Shown here: positions 16,937-25,535 of the stretch, piece by piece
Layout: each line of letters starts with the position of its first letter
Numbering within the stretch: the stretch's first letter is position 1
Assembly: GCF_022869785.1 (NCBI RefSeq)
Contig: NZ_CP094997.1
Coordinates: 5,146,001 to 5,210,000 of the forward strand
Length of the DNA stretch: 64,000 bases
Reading direction: 5' to 3'
Source of the DNA: Dyadobacter chenwenxiniae
GTDB taxonomy: Bacteria; Bacteroidota; Bacteroidia; Cytophagales; Spirosomataceae
Position numbers and translations under genes: made by a program
Notes under the pieces: model-generated
The model's input: only the letters and a program-made list of their open reading frames with translations
Told to the model about the DNA's origin: nothing
The model's database searches: none

Positions 16937-17746
16937 TTAATCCAGCCGTCCCTGCCAAACAACAAATTCAGCAAAATGCTTCGATAAATCCTTTTCCAAA
17001 TCAAATATTCCAAATAAGGTTGACCCGGATCCGCTCATTGCTGCATAGCCTGCGCCTTGTTTGTATAATGCTTCTTTGATTTCTGCTAAAAGAGGGTATT
17101 TGGGAAAAAGAGTTGCTTCAAAATCATTTTTAACTTTATGTTTCCAATTGCCAATCGGCTCTTTTAATACAATACGCAAATCAAACTCACTGCGTTTCGG
17201 AATAATTCCTGAATATGCTTCCGCGGTTGAAATATGCATTCCCGGATTGACCAAAACAATCCATCTTCCATTCAAATTCAGCTCAATATCTTCGGAAATG
17301 TCTCCTTTCTGAAAACAATAAGCAGGCTTGTTAGGAATAAAAAAAGCGCAATCGCTCCCTAATCTACGTGCGTAGTCAAGCTGTTTTTCAAAAGATATTT
17401 TAAGATTAAAGTGCTGGTCCAAAGCCTTGATGGCAAATGCCGCGTCAGCAGATCCTCCTCCCAGCCCTGCGCCTATGGGAATGCTTTTCAGCAAATGCAT
17501 TTTCACCGGCGGCAGTGGATAGTCCGTCGCGATCATTTGATATGCCTTTGTACAAAGGTTATCAGATGCTCCTCCGGGGATCGGTATGCCGTCCGCCTGG
17601 AAGGAAAACTGCTCGTCAACAGTGATTTCGAGCGCGTCGGACCAGCCTACAGGGTAAAAACAAGATTCTATATTATGATACCCGTCGGCCCGTTTTTCAA
17701 CGATATTGAGGCCTATATTAATTTTTGCGTTTGGGAATACAAGCAT
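16937..17746 (-). CDS. ispE: 4-diphosphocytidyl-2-C-methyl-D-erythritol kinase
   Basis: A GHMP-superfamily kinase phosphorylating CDP-methylerythritol in the MEP isoprenoid pathway. The 269-residue protein begins with the family N terminus MLVFPNAKINIGLNIVEKRA. It has the ATP-binding loop PIGAGLGGGSADAAFAIKAL and the C-terminal GHMP motif AAMSGSGSTLFGIF. Length matches the family. It is 9 bp downstream of the M28 peptidase gene start region on the same strand; the two are probably unrelated in function but co-transcribed. Confidence 0.95.
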   Translation of the reverse strand: MLVFPNAKINIGLNIVEKRADGYHNIESCFYPVGWSDALEITVDEQFSFQADGIPIPGGASDNLCTKAYQMIATDYPLPPVKMHLLKSIPIGAGLGGGSADAAFAIKALDQHFNLKISFEKQLDYARRLGSDCAFFIPNKPAYCFQKGDISEDIELNLNGRWIVLVNPGMHISTAEAYSGIIPKRSEFDLRIVLKEPIGNWKHKVKNDFEATLFPKYPLLAEIKEALYKQGAGYAAMSGSGSTLFGIFDLEKDLSKHFAEFVVWQGRLD

Positions 17747-17755
17747 TATTCTATT

Positions 17756-19219
17756 TTATTGTTCCCACCGCCACTCCTGCCCGATGACCAATTCTTCTTT
17801 CAATCCCTGGGAAATCAGATAATCACGGGTTTTGGCATCGGAAAGCTTGGAAACGGCAATGGTCTCAGTGTTTGCCAGCGCATACAGATACATGGATGCA
17901 ATGCGCACGGTATTTTCAAATTGGTCTTTATTTACCAGACTAAAATCGTCGCAATCAGCATGATAGCATTGCAACACATTCGGATCCAAGTGACCGGATA
18001 AGCCCGCGATGGGGACTCCTTCAAGCATAAATGGCTGGTGATCGCTGTGTAATCCGGCACGGTTTGACGACTCATTTTTGAAAGACTGGTCAACATGCTG
18101 AATGGCACTGCCCACACTTGCAAAGAATTCATTCATTTCATCCCTTCCAAAAGCATTAACGCCTCTCGGGTCATTCGTCATATCCAGGTTCATCATATAA
18201 CTTACCTTATTGATCTCACCGGACTTCTTCAATTCACTAACAAAGTGCTTTGAACCCAGCAAACCTTGTTCTTCGCCCATGAACAAAACGAACTGGATTG
18301 TGCGCTCAGGCTTCACTTTCAGTGCTTTGAAGGCTCTTGCAATGTCCATTACCGCAAAGGAGCCGATACCGTTGTCGATTGCGCCTGTTGCCAGATCCCA
18401 GGAATCCAGGTGGCCGCCAATAATCACTCTTTCATCCGATTTACCTCTGAGCGTTGCAATTACATTTCTTGCTTTGATGGGCTTGGAAATGTTGTGCATA
18501 TCAATGTGGGCTTCCAGAGGCCCTTCCTCCTTTAACCATTTACGCAGTTCTCCTCCGCTGTCATTTGAAATACAAACCGCCGGGATCGAAATGATTGCAC
18601 CAGTTACCGAAGCTGTTCCTGTAAGCAGGATTTTGCCCGGCGCACCGTTCACCATGATTACACCGGTTGCACCGTATTTAATTGCCAGCGCCGTTTTTTC
18701 AGAACGGTGCAGGTTTTTCTTGCCAGCTGCCCCAACGAGATTGATGTTAGCGAGCGCGACTTTACCCTTTATTCTTTCCTTAATTGCTTCGAAATCTTCT
18801 TCAAGCCCATTGCCTACATCCACAATTTCGCCTTGCAACTTGGACTCGACAGGCGAATGCGCCAGCGAGACAACCGGAACTTCTCTGAAATTATCGCTGC
18901 TGCTCGGTGCAATGGACAGAGTTACCGTGTCGCGCATCCACGCTTCTACCTCAAATGGCTGATATGAAACATCTGTAAATCCGTAACTTTTCAGGAGTTG
19001 AAATGCGTATTCCTCGGCTTTTTCCCCGTTTACACTGCCTGTTAACCTATGCCCGATAGTCTTTGTTGCTTCACCTAGCGTCTGATACGCTTTGCTGTTT
19101 TTTCTTACTTCATTATCAAGCCGGGAGAAGGGTTTTTCCCATTTTTTATCAATAGCACTAAATCCGGCGAACAAAACAAATAAGCCACCAACCAAAACCA
19201 CTTGTACAATTTTTTTCAT
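17756..19219 (-). CDS. Exported M28-family zinc aminopeptidase
   Basis: A 487-residue protein beginning with a signal sequence (MKKIVQVVLVGGLFVLFAGF). An ATG three codons further upstream (19228) is also possible. A protease-associated-type insert (VGAAGKKNLHRSEKTALAIK … GVIMVNGAPG) precedes the M28 catalytic domain. The zinc ligands and catalytic residues are seen in IIGGHLDSWDLATGAIDNGI, LFMGEEQGLLGSKHF, NLDMTNDP and GLHSDHQPFMLEGVP. Predicted to release N-terminal amino acids from peptides in the periplasm or outside the cell. It is upstream of ispE with 9 bp between. Confidence 0.92.
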   Translation of the reverse strand: MKKIVQVVLVGGLFVLFAGFSAIDKKWEKPFSRLDNEVRKNSKAYQTLGEATKTIGHRLTGSVNGEKAEEYAFQLLKSYGFTDVSYQPFEVEAWMRDTVTLSIAPSSSDNFREVPVVSLAHSPVESKLQGEIVDVGNGLEEDFEAIKERIKGKVALANINLVGAAGKKNLHRSEKTALAIKYGATGVIMVNGAPGKILLTGTASVTGAIISIPAVCISNDSGGELRKWLKEEGPLEAHIDMHNISKPIKARNVIATLRGKSDERVIIGGHLDSWDLATGAIDNGIGSFAVMDIARAFKALKVKPERTIQFVLFMGEEQGLLGSKHFVSELKKSGEINKVSYMMNLDMTNDPRGVNAFGRDEMNEFFASVGSAIQHVDQSFKNESSNRAGLHSDHQPFMLEGVPIAGLSGHLDPNVLQCYHADCDDFSLVNKDQFENTVRIASMYLYALANTETIAVSKLSDAKTRDYLISQGLKEELVIGQEWRWEQ

Positions 19220-19538
19220 AATACCCATTGAAGGATGCCCTGTTTTCTTAAAATTTACACCATGAATTAATAATCAGCTATTTGGTGTTCTGCTTCGTTA
19301 ACACAAATAAGACTACAAATAGATTCAAATTGTTTCAATATCTTCATTAAAATAGTGAATTTTTCGCGGACTGGATATCTTTTTTGTTTTTCCATGTAAA
19401 GGAAGTTCGGCAAGGCGATTTTAAATAAGTGTAATATTTACACTTAACAGTTTGTTTTTTCAGATCCGGTGGAACATTTTTGCATTATTTTCGGCTTACA
19501 TTTAAATATTACAGCAATTTTTAATCAAAATAGAAACA
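19220..19538. promoter_or_regulatory. Divergent intergenic region with 21-bp perfect palindrome
   Basis: This AT-rich gap separates the M28 peptidase and xylulokinase genes. At 19426-19446 lies a perfect inverted repeat: TAAGTGTAA (19426-19434), spacer TAT, TTACACTTA (19438-19446). It ends 92 bp before the xylulokinase start, a usual operator position. Sugar regulators of several families in Bacteroidota bind palindromes of about this size. The regulator is not encoded nearby and no clean TAnnTTTG box was found. The rest of the gap shows nothing recognisable. Confidence 0.6.
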
Positions 19539-21023
19539 ATGTATTTCCTGGGATTCGATTTAGGCAGTTCGTCCGTAAAAGCATGTTTGATCCACGCAGA
19601 TTCGGGTGCAGTCGCCGCCGCTGCGTTTTATCCTGAACGGGAAATGACAATCGCCGCCCCCAAGCCTGGCTTCGCGGAGCAACAGCCCGAAATGTGGTGG
19701 CAAAATGCTTGCCTTGCTTCAAAAGCAGTAATCCAAAAGGCCGGTATTTCGCCTGAGGAAGTGGGTGCGATCGGAATTTCATATCAGATGCATGGTTTAG
19801 TGGTTGTTGATAAGGATATGAATGTGCTCCGTCCGTCTATTATCTGGTGCGACAGCCGCGCGGTGGAAGTTGGTAACAAGGCGATGGAAGCATTGGGCGA
19901 GGAATACGTGCTGCCCCACCTGCTTAATTCCCCTGGTAATTTCACTGCTTCCAAGTTAGGCTGGGTTAAGGAAAACGAGCCTGATGTATATGCAAAAGTG
20001 TATAAATTCATGCTTCCCGGCGATTACCTAGCTGCCCGCATGACCGGCGAAATTGTCACTACACCGTCGGGCTTATCCGAAGGCATTTTCTGGGACTTTG
20101 TCAACGGCCGCCCCGCAGATTTTCTTTTCGACTATTTTGGGTTCAATCATGAAATTATGCCTGAGGTCTTGCCCACATTTTCCGAACAAGGAAAAGTAAC
20201 GGCATCCGCAGCCGAAGCATTGGGATTGCGTGCTGGCATTCCTGTTACATACCGCGCAGGTGACCAACCTAATAATGCATTCTCGCTGAATGTCCTCGAA
20301 CCTGGCGAAGTAGCAGCCACCGCCGGCACCTCCGGTGTCGTTTACGGCGTAAGTGATCAGGTGAAATTTGACCCGAAATCACGCGTGAATACATTTCTCC
20401 ATGTCAATCCGGTATCGCAAGCATCGCGTTACGGCGTTTTGCTTTGTGTCAACGGCACAGGCAGCCTGAATGGCTGGCTTCGCAACGCTTTGTTCCAGGG
20501 GAATGTCTCCTATCCTGAAATGAACGCTTTGGCTTCGCAAGCTCCCGTTGGCGCTGATGGTCTTCTTTGTCTTCCTTTTGGCAATGGTGCAGAACGGATG
20601 CTTGAAAACCAGGACCCAGGCAGTACGTTTAAAGGCTTACAATTCAGTCGTCACGGCCTTAACCATTACACGCGCGCGGCGCAGGAAGGCATTGTATTTG
20701 CGCTATATTATGGCATGGAGATCATGGAAACCGTAGGCGTTTCCTTGAAAAACATCCGGGCCGGTGAAGCGAACATGTTCCTAAGCCCTGTTTTCCGTGA
20801 AACATTCGCAAACGTATCCGGCGCAACCGTCGAACTCTATAATACCGACGGCGCACAAGGTGCGGCACGTGCGGCAGGATTTGGACTTGGTTACTACAAA
20901 AACCGCTCTGAGGCTTTCGTAGGCCTTTCTGCATTAAGCACCATTGAACCAGATACTGCATTAATAGAAGCAACAAAGGAAGCCTATGGCAACTGGAAAG
21001 CGGCTCTGGAAAGCAGTCTTTAA
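19539..21023 (+). CDS. xylB: Xylulokinase (FGGY family)
   Basis: Phosphorylates D-xylulose to xylulose-5-phosphate using ATP. The 494-residue protein has the FGGY-family N terminus MYFLGFDLGSSSVKACLIHA, the substrate-side segments GISYQMHGLVVVDKD and PSIIWCDSRA, the central RAGDQPNNAFSLNVLEPGEV with its catalytic Asp, and the ATP-binding GTSGVVYG loop. These segments are closest to xylulokinase, but other FGGY sugar kinases share the fold. No xylose isomerase gene is adjacent. The upstream palindrome at 19426-19446 suggests regulation by a sugar-responsive repressor. Confidence 0.88.
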   Translation: MYFLGFDLGSSSVKACLIHADSGAVAAAAFYPEREMTIAAPKPGFAEQQPEMWWQNACLASKAVIQKAGISPEEVGAIGISYQMHGLVVVDKDMNVLRPSIIWCDSRAVEVGNKAMEALGEEYVLPHLLNSPGNFTASKLGWVKENEPDVYAKVYKFMLPGDYLAARMTGEIVTTPSGLSEGIFWDFVNGRPADFLFDYFGFNHEIMPEVLPTFSEQGKVTASAAEALGLRAGIPVTYRAGDQPNNAFSLNVLEPGEVAATAGTSGVVYGVSDQVKFDPKSRVNTFLHVNPVSQASRYGVLLCVNGTGSLNGWLRNALFQGNVSYPEMNALASQAPVGADGLLCLPFGNGAERMLENQDPGSTFKGLQFSRHGLNHYTRAAQEGIVFALYYGMEIMETVGVSLKNIRAGEANMFLSPVFRETFANVSGATVELYNTDGAQGAARAAGFGLGYYKNRSEAFVGLSALSTIEPDTALIEATKEAYGNWKAALESSL

Positions 21024-21056
21024 TAATCTCTCTTAAACCATCATTTTTGATAATAC

Positions 21057-21094
21057 CCTGGTCTTAATAACATTGAAACGTTGTCAAGACCAGG
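21057..21094. terminator. Stem-loop between converging xylB and ssb
   Basis: CCTGGTCTT (21057-21065) pairs perfectly with AAGACCAGG (21086-21094) across a 20-nt loop that holds further weak pairing (ACA/TGT). It lies between two converging stop codons, as expected for a bidirectional terminator, although a good T-run is lacking. Confidence 0.5.
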
Positions 21095-21101
21095 CTTTGC
21101 C

Positions 21102-21437
21102 TTACGCATTGGCTTCTTGCGTCCGGGCAATTTCCTCGATTTTAAAAGCGACGATTTCCACCATCCTGACCGTCTGATTTTCCTTATTCACATACTGACG
21201 ATAACTCAGCTTGCCTTCAACAGAAATCATTTTACCTTTTTCAAGCATTGTCTCACAACGCTGCGCCAGCGGTCCCCAGGCAATGATCGAGTGCCAGGAT
21301 GTAGATTTAACCTCCTCTTTATTTTTGTTAATATAGTTTTCGTCCGTAGCAAGCGAAAACGTCACTGCCCTGCCGCCATCAAATTCCTTCACATTGATTT
21401 CGCGGCCTACATTTCCGATTAGTTTCACTGAATTCAT
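21102..21437 (-). CDS. ssb: Short single-stranded DNA-binding protein
   Basis: A 111-residue OB-fold protein of the SSB family (MNSVKLIGNVGREINVKEFD … TSWHSIIAWGPLAQRCETML … KMISVEGKLSYRQYVNKENQ). The OB fold spans nearly the whole chain. It stops at …IARTQEANA, so the Gly/Pro-rich linker and the acidic C-terminal tip that recruits partner proteins in canonical SSB are missing. It is therefore more likely an accessory paralogue than the main replicative SSB. Monocistronic, convergent with xylB. Confidence 0.88.
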   Translation of the reverse strand: MNSVKLIGNVGREINVKEFDGGRAVTFSLATDENYINKNKEEVKSTSWHSIIAWGPLAQRCETMLEKGKMISVEGKLSYRQYVNKENQTVRMVEIVAFKIEEIARTQEANA

Positions 21438-21608
21438 GTTTTCTGACTTTGTTTAATAATGAATATCTGATTTGTTGAGACGACCCTCCTGAATCGCCTT
21501 TGCAAATATGCAGCATCAATGATTTGCGATTCGGTTATTAACTACTTACAGTCAGATACAAGCATTTGCAGCCGCTTGCAAACGGGAAAACCGGTTTCTT
21601 GGGCGCTG

Positions 21609-21622
21609 CAAAAGTAATTTTG
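21609..21622. promoter_or_regulatory. Overlapping divergent -7-like boxes upstream of the zinc-ribbon gene
   Basis: CAAAAGTAATTTTG contains TAATTTTG on the plus strand (21615-21622) and TACTTTTG on the minus strand (21609-21616). Both fit the Bacteroidota -7 consensus TAnnTTTG. The plus box lies 73 bp before the zinc-ribbon gene; the minus box would serve ssb with a long leader. No convincing -33 element was found for either. The remainder of the 258-bp gap shows nothing else. Confidence 0.35.
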
Positions 21623-21695
21623 CTATATTGCAAAGCGAGATTACATATGCACACTTACGGATCCCGTAAACCGGATTCGACTAAACTTTGAAAAA

Positions 21696-22052
21696 ATGAA
21701 GAATTGCCTGGAATGCGGGAAACCACTGATGGGAAGAGTAGACAAAAAATTCTGCTCGGATATGTGCCGGAACAGCTACAATAACCGGTTAAATTCAGAT
21801 TCGTATAATATCGTCAGGAACATGAACAACCAGCTTCGGAAAAATCGCCGGATACTGGAAGAACTTTGCCCGGACGACAAATCCAAAACCGCAAAAAGCC
21901 AGCTTATTGGCAAAGGATTTGACTTTAACCTGATCACAAGCGTCCGGCCTACGCAAAAAGGGAACATTTACCACTTCGTGTATGATTACGGTTATCTGGA
22001 ACTGGAAAACGATATTTATCTGATCGTAAAAGATAAACGTTTGGATAAATAG
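21696..22052 (+). CDS. Conserved zinc-ribbon protein (DUF2116-like)
   Basis: A 118-residue protein of unknown function. The N terminus has a four-Cys zinc ribbon (CLECGKPLMGRVDKKFCSDM, then C), i.e. C-x2-C … C-x3-C. A basic helical segment follows (NQLRKNRRILEELCPDD), then a conserved-looking beta-rich C terminus (GNIYHFVYDYGYLELENDIY). No signal peptide or membrane segment. It may be a small nucleic-acid-binding or ribosome-associated protein, but that is speculative. It lies 33 bp before the aldo/keto reductase gene, which seems to have its own -7 box. Confidence 0.75.
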   Translation: MKNCLECGKPLMGRVDKKFCSDMCRNSYNNRLNSDSYNIVRNMNNQLRKNRRILEELCPDDKSKTAKSQLIGKGFDFNLITSVRPTQKGNIYHFVYDYGYLELENDIYLIVKDKRLDK

Positions 22053-22085
22053 ATATTTTTGCACGAGCATTCAAACATCCATCCA

Positions 22086-22961
22086 ATGAAAAAAGTTAGT
22101 TTAAGCGACTCTGGCCCAAAAGTATCCGAAGCAATCTATGGCTTCTGGAGATGGACAGATGAAGGTGCCCAAACCACGTCTCAAATTGAGAAAACAGTAA
22201 ATCTTTGTCTGGAACTGGGCATTAATACTTTTGATCATGCAGATGTTTATGGTGATACTGCTATTGAAGAACATTTTGGGAAAGTAGTTCAGAATAAGTC
22301 TTTTAAAAGGGAAGATATCGTTTTGTTCAGCAAATGCGGGATCAGAAAATCCAGCAATAAATATCTGACTTACTACGATACATCGCGCGATCACATTGTA
22401 AACAGCATTAATGGCTCATTGAAACGACTGAAAACGGACTATTTGGACATTTTTCTGTTGCACCAGAGCGACTTTTTATCTGACCCGGAAGAAACCGCGA
22501 CTGCGCTGGCAGAAATCGTCAAATCAGGTAAAACGAAGCATATCGGAGTTGCCAATTTTACGGTTTTTCAACACCAGTTGCTAGCATCTTATCTGAGAAT
22601 TCCAATCGTTACCAATCATATTGAGCTGAATCTGATGAATACGACTGCGATCGAGGACGGTCGTATTGATTTCATTAAGCAGAGTTTCAGCAAGCCGCTT
22701 GCCTGGGCACCGCTGGCTGGCGGTAAAATTTTGAATGGAACAGAGGAGAAAGCAGTTCGCCTAAGAGCCAAATTGGAGGAAGTGGGAAGGAAATATGATG
22801 CAAATATTGAGCAGACTGCCGTTGCCTGGCTGATGAAATTAGGCACTTTGCCGATCATCGGCTCACTTTCCGAAACAAGGATCAGAAATGGCGCAAGTGC
22901 TTCCGAAATAAAGTTAAGCCACGAAGACTGGTACGATATCTATCAGGTTGTAGGCAAATAG
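22086..22961 (+). CDS. Aldo/keto reductase (YdhF-like)
   Basis: A 291-residue NADPH-dependent oxidoreductase with a TIM-barrel fold. The catalytic tetrad can be seen: Asp and Tyr in TFDHADVYGD, Lys in LFSKCGIR and His in FLLHQSD. The C-terminal cofactor-binding part includes WLMKLGTLPIIGSLSETRIR. The first in-frame ATG (22059) lies at the edge of a TATTTTTG promoter-like box (22054-22061), so the ATG at 22086 (MKKVSLSDSGPKVSEAIYGF) is preferred. Substrate cannot be told. Confidence 0.9.
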   Translation: MKKVSLSDSGPKVSEAIYGFWRWTDEGAQTTSQIEKTVNLCLELGINTFDHADVYGDTAIEEHFGKVVQNKSFKREDIVLFSKCGIRKSSNKYLTYYDTSRDHIVNSINGSLKRLKTDYLDIFLLHQSDFLSDPEETATALAEIVKSGKTKHIGVANFTVFQHQLLASYLRIPIVTNHIELNLMNTTAIEDGRIDFIKQSFSKPLAWAPLAGGKILNGTEEKAVRLRAKLEEVGRKYDANIEQTAVAWLMKLGTLPIIGSLSETRIRNGASASEIKLSHEDWYDIYQVVGK

Positions 22962-22978
22962 TGATTTGGGCGGGTTGT

Positions 22979-23914
22979 TTATTTTGTTAAAACAATCCGC
23001 CATTCTCCTCCACTCAGCACTTTGTATTTTTCGGAAAAGCTGCCCATATTAATGCCAAGCGAGAAATTCAGCAGACTGTTGAAATAGCCAACATCATCCC
23101 CTTCTTTAACCTCCCCAAACGTATTCACATAGCGAACTTCCCCTTCGTAAATCTTCAAATCCTGATTAAAAACCTGAACATGGACGTCCTGACCTATTTT
23201 AATGTTCAGTTTATTAAAAACTTCCTTATTAATGTTGGTCCAGACATTCCCATACTGAATGTCTAAAATCGGAATGGCTCCTTTAACCTGATTGTTTTGA
23301 AAAACGGCCTTTTGGTAAGAAATTGACACAACTTTATTTTCAAGCTGCCTCCCAACCTGTTCAAACGAAATCACCCTGGCAGCCAGGCGTGCGGCCGTGA
23401 ATGCGTATACATCCCGACCGTGAAATGTGTACGATTCATTGGAATCTTTACGCCGGTTAACCGCTTCATCTATTTCCCTAACTTCCTGAATGCCCAGTTG
23501 TTCGGCGACCAATGTTAATGTTCCGTTATCTGGCGTCACGAAATAATGTCCGGACATAGATTTCACTACGACAGACTTGCGGTCTGTGCCCACGCCCGGA
23601 TCAACGACAGACACGAAAACCGTCCCTGCCGGCCAGTAGGGCGCTGTTTGCACCAATCTGTACGCTCCTTCCCAAACGTTATAGGCTGGGATTTCATGGG
23701 TCAGATCATACAATTTTAAATCAGGCGAGACACCGGAAGCAACGCCCTTCATCGCGGAAACAGCCCCGTCTTTTAGCCCAAAATCGGATTGAAAAACAAG
23801 CATATTGTTCTGCGCCAGGGCGGATTCCTGAATGACTAAGCCCAAAACGAGGATTACAAAAAATGACTTAATAAGAACTTTGCGTAAAGCTCTGACCCGA
23901 TTCAATGCCTTCAT
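22979..23914 (-). CDS. Apparently exported SAM hydroxide adenosyltransferase (DUF62)
   Basis: The family hydrolyses S-adenosylmethionine to adenosine and methionine and is related to the SAM-dependent fluorinase/chlorinase. From about residue 38 the protein shows the family start MLVFQSDFGLKDGAVSAMKG. SVVDPGVGTDRKSVVV carries the catalytic Asp and Arg at the family's seven-residue spacing, and FHGRDVYAFTAA carries the catalytic His, so the Asp-Arg-His triad is intact. Unusually, the chain starts with a basic stretch and hydrophobic core ending in a signal-peptidase-like site (VLIKSFFVILVLGLVIQESA, then LAQ). Starts at 23914, 23920 or 23959 are possible; all keep the signal. It is convergent with the aldo/keto reductase gene. 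Confidence 0.85.
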   Translation of the reverse strand: MKALNRVRALRKVLIKSFFVILVLGLVIQESALAQNNMLVFQSDFGLKDGAVSAMKGVASGVSPDLKLYDLTHEIPAYNVWEGAYRLVQTAPYWPAGTVFVSVVDPGVGTDRKSVVVKSMSGHYFVTPDNGTLTLVAEQLGIQEVREIDEAVNRRKDSNESYTFHGRDVYAFTAARLAARVISFEQVGRQLENKVVSISYQKAVFQNNQVKGAIPILDIQYGNVWTNINKEVFNKLNIKIGQDVHVQVFNQDLKIYEGEVRYVNTFGEVKEGDDVGYFNSLLNFSLGINMGSFSEKYKVLSGGEWRIVLTK

Positions 23915-24014
23915 GGACATATAGATATGATGTGAAGCCACAAATTTATGAAGTGGCATGGGTTTTTAAAATCTGATTTATTAAAGCGATTTTTCAAATT
24001 AAAGCACTAAACGA

Positions 24015-25535
24015 ATGGCGGTAATCGGCGAACTTATAAAGAAGGCAATTGATTTTACGGGAATGATCACCAGCGATCCCGATCCTGTTGAAGCACAAGA
24101 AAAAGTTTTACGAAACCTGCTTGAAACAGCCAAGCTGACTGCTTTTGGCAAAGCCTACCATTTTTCAGAGCTGCTGCAAAGCCAAGATATCATTGCTGCT
24201 TTTCAGAATAAAGTGCCTGTGCATGATTACGACAAAATGTATGAAGAATGGTGGCATTACTTGCTCGAAGGTCATCAAAATGTGACTTGGCCGGGCGGAC
24301 AGCAATATTTTGCACTCAGCAGCGGAACCACAAGCGCCAGCAAATACATTCCCGTGACCGACGATATGCTTAATGCGATCAGAAAAGCGGGCATCTCGGA
24401 GATTACCAATATTAATGCATTCAATCTTCCCGGCGAGTTTTTTACAAAACAAATCCTGATGCTGGGAAGCAGTACTGCACTCATACAAAAGGGTGATCAC
24501 CAGGAAGGTGAGATCAGCGGGATTAGTGCTAGTAACCTTCCTACCTGGTTTGGCGGATTTTATAAGCCCGGACGAGAAATCGCCGACATCGCGGATTGGG
24601 ATGAGCGCGTCAAAAAGATTGCGGAAGAAGCCCCAAAATGGGATATTGGCTGCATTTCCGGGATTCCGGCTTGGGTAGAGTTGATGCTTAAAGAGATCAT
24701 AAGCCATAATAAGCTGAACAACATTCACGAAATATGGCCGAACTTGATGGTTTATACGACGGGTGGCGTTGCATTCGAGCCTTATAGAAAAAGCCTGGAA
24801 CAACTATTCGCCCGTCCATTGATTTACATTGACACATATCTGGCTTCCGAAGGCTTTATAGCCATTCAAAAACGCCCGGAAACGAGCTCGATGGCCCTAT
24901 TCCCGGATAATGGGATCTTCTATGAATTCGTGCCATTTGATGGCGACCATGTAGATGAAAATGGTTTGGTAAAACCGGGAGCGCAAGTTTTGTCGCTCGC
25001 GAACGCAACGGAAAATGTCGAATATGTGCTGCTGATATCAACAGTGTCAGGGGCGTGGCGCTATATGATAGGGGATACAGTTCAAATTACGGACAAGGCG
25101 AAAGCCGAAATCAAGATCACCGGCCGCACCAAGCATTTCCTGAATGTAGTTGGGTCGCAACTTTCAGTGAATCAGATGAATGATGCATTGCGGGTGATCG
25201 AGCAGGAATATGACGTTGTGATTAAGGAGTTTATCGTTGCCGCGGTGCATCGCGGTGAAGATTACATTCACAAATGGTTTTTGAGCTGCGACAAGTTTCC
25301 CGATAATGAAAAAGTCGCGGAGTCGCTGGACAAAACGCTTCGGGAGAATAACAAAAATTATAATGTTGCAAGGGGACGCGCGCTTAAAGGAATTGAAACA
25401 GAATTGATTCCGGAAGAGATTTTTTACAAATGGAGCGAAGACATCAAAAAACTGGGCGGCCAGGTGAAAATCCCCCGTGTGATGAAAGAAGAGCAATTTC
25501 TGGAATTTGAGGCTTTTGTCAGAAGTAACCTATGA
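24015..25535 (+). CDS. GH3 auxin-responsive-promoter family protein
   Basis: A 506-residue soluble enzyme of the GH3 branch of the acyl-adenylate-forming (ANL) superfamily. The ATP-binding loop is visible as YFALSSGTTSASKYIPVT near residue 100. The middle contains MVYTTGGVAFEPYRKSLEQL and the C-terminal domain GRTKHFLNVVGSQLSVNQMN. Plant GH3 enzymes conjugate amino acids to auxin or jasmonate; the bacterial substrates are unknown. Its 3' end overlaps the convergent HELGH protein gene by 6 bp. Confidence 0.88.
   Translation: MAVIGELIKKAIDFTGMITSDPDPVEAQEKVLRNLLETAKLTAFGKAYHFSELLQSQDIIAAFQNKVPVHDYDKMYEEWWHYLLEGHQNVTWPGGQQYFALSSGTTSASKYIPVTDDMLNAIRKAGISEITNINAFNLPGEFFTKQILMLGSSTALIQKGDHQEGEISGISASNLPTWFGGFYKPGREIADIADWDERVKKIAEEAPKWDIGCISGIPAWVELMLKEIISHNKLNNIHEIWPNLMVYTTGGVAFEPYRKSLEQLFARPLIYIDTYLASEGFIAIQKRPETSSMALFPDNGIFYEFVPFDGDHVDENGLVKPGAQVLSLANATENVEYVLLISTVSGAWRYMIGDTVQITDKAKAEIKITGRTKHFLNVVGSQLSVNQMNDALRVIEQEYDVVIKEFIVAAVHRGEDYIHKWFLSCDKFPDNEKVAESLDKTLRENNKNYNVARGRALKGIETELIPEEIFYKWSEDIKKLGGQVKIPRVMKEEQFLEFEAFVRSNL

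Noticed and set aside
16854..16958. Longer N terminus for oxidase subunit III
   Set aside because: It would overlap the end of ispE and adds a stretch unlike the family.
24015..25535. Plant-hormone role for the GH3 and LOG genes
   Set aside because: Both families are widespread in bacteria with unknown or nucleotide-related substrates, and the genes are 13 kb apart with no shared context.
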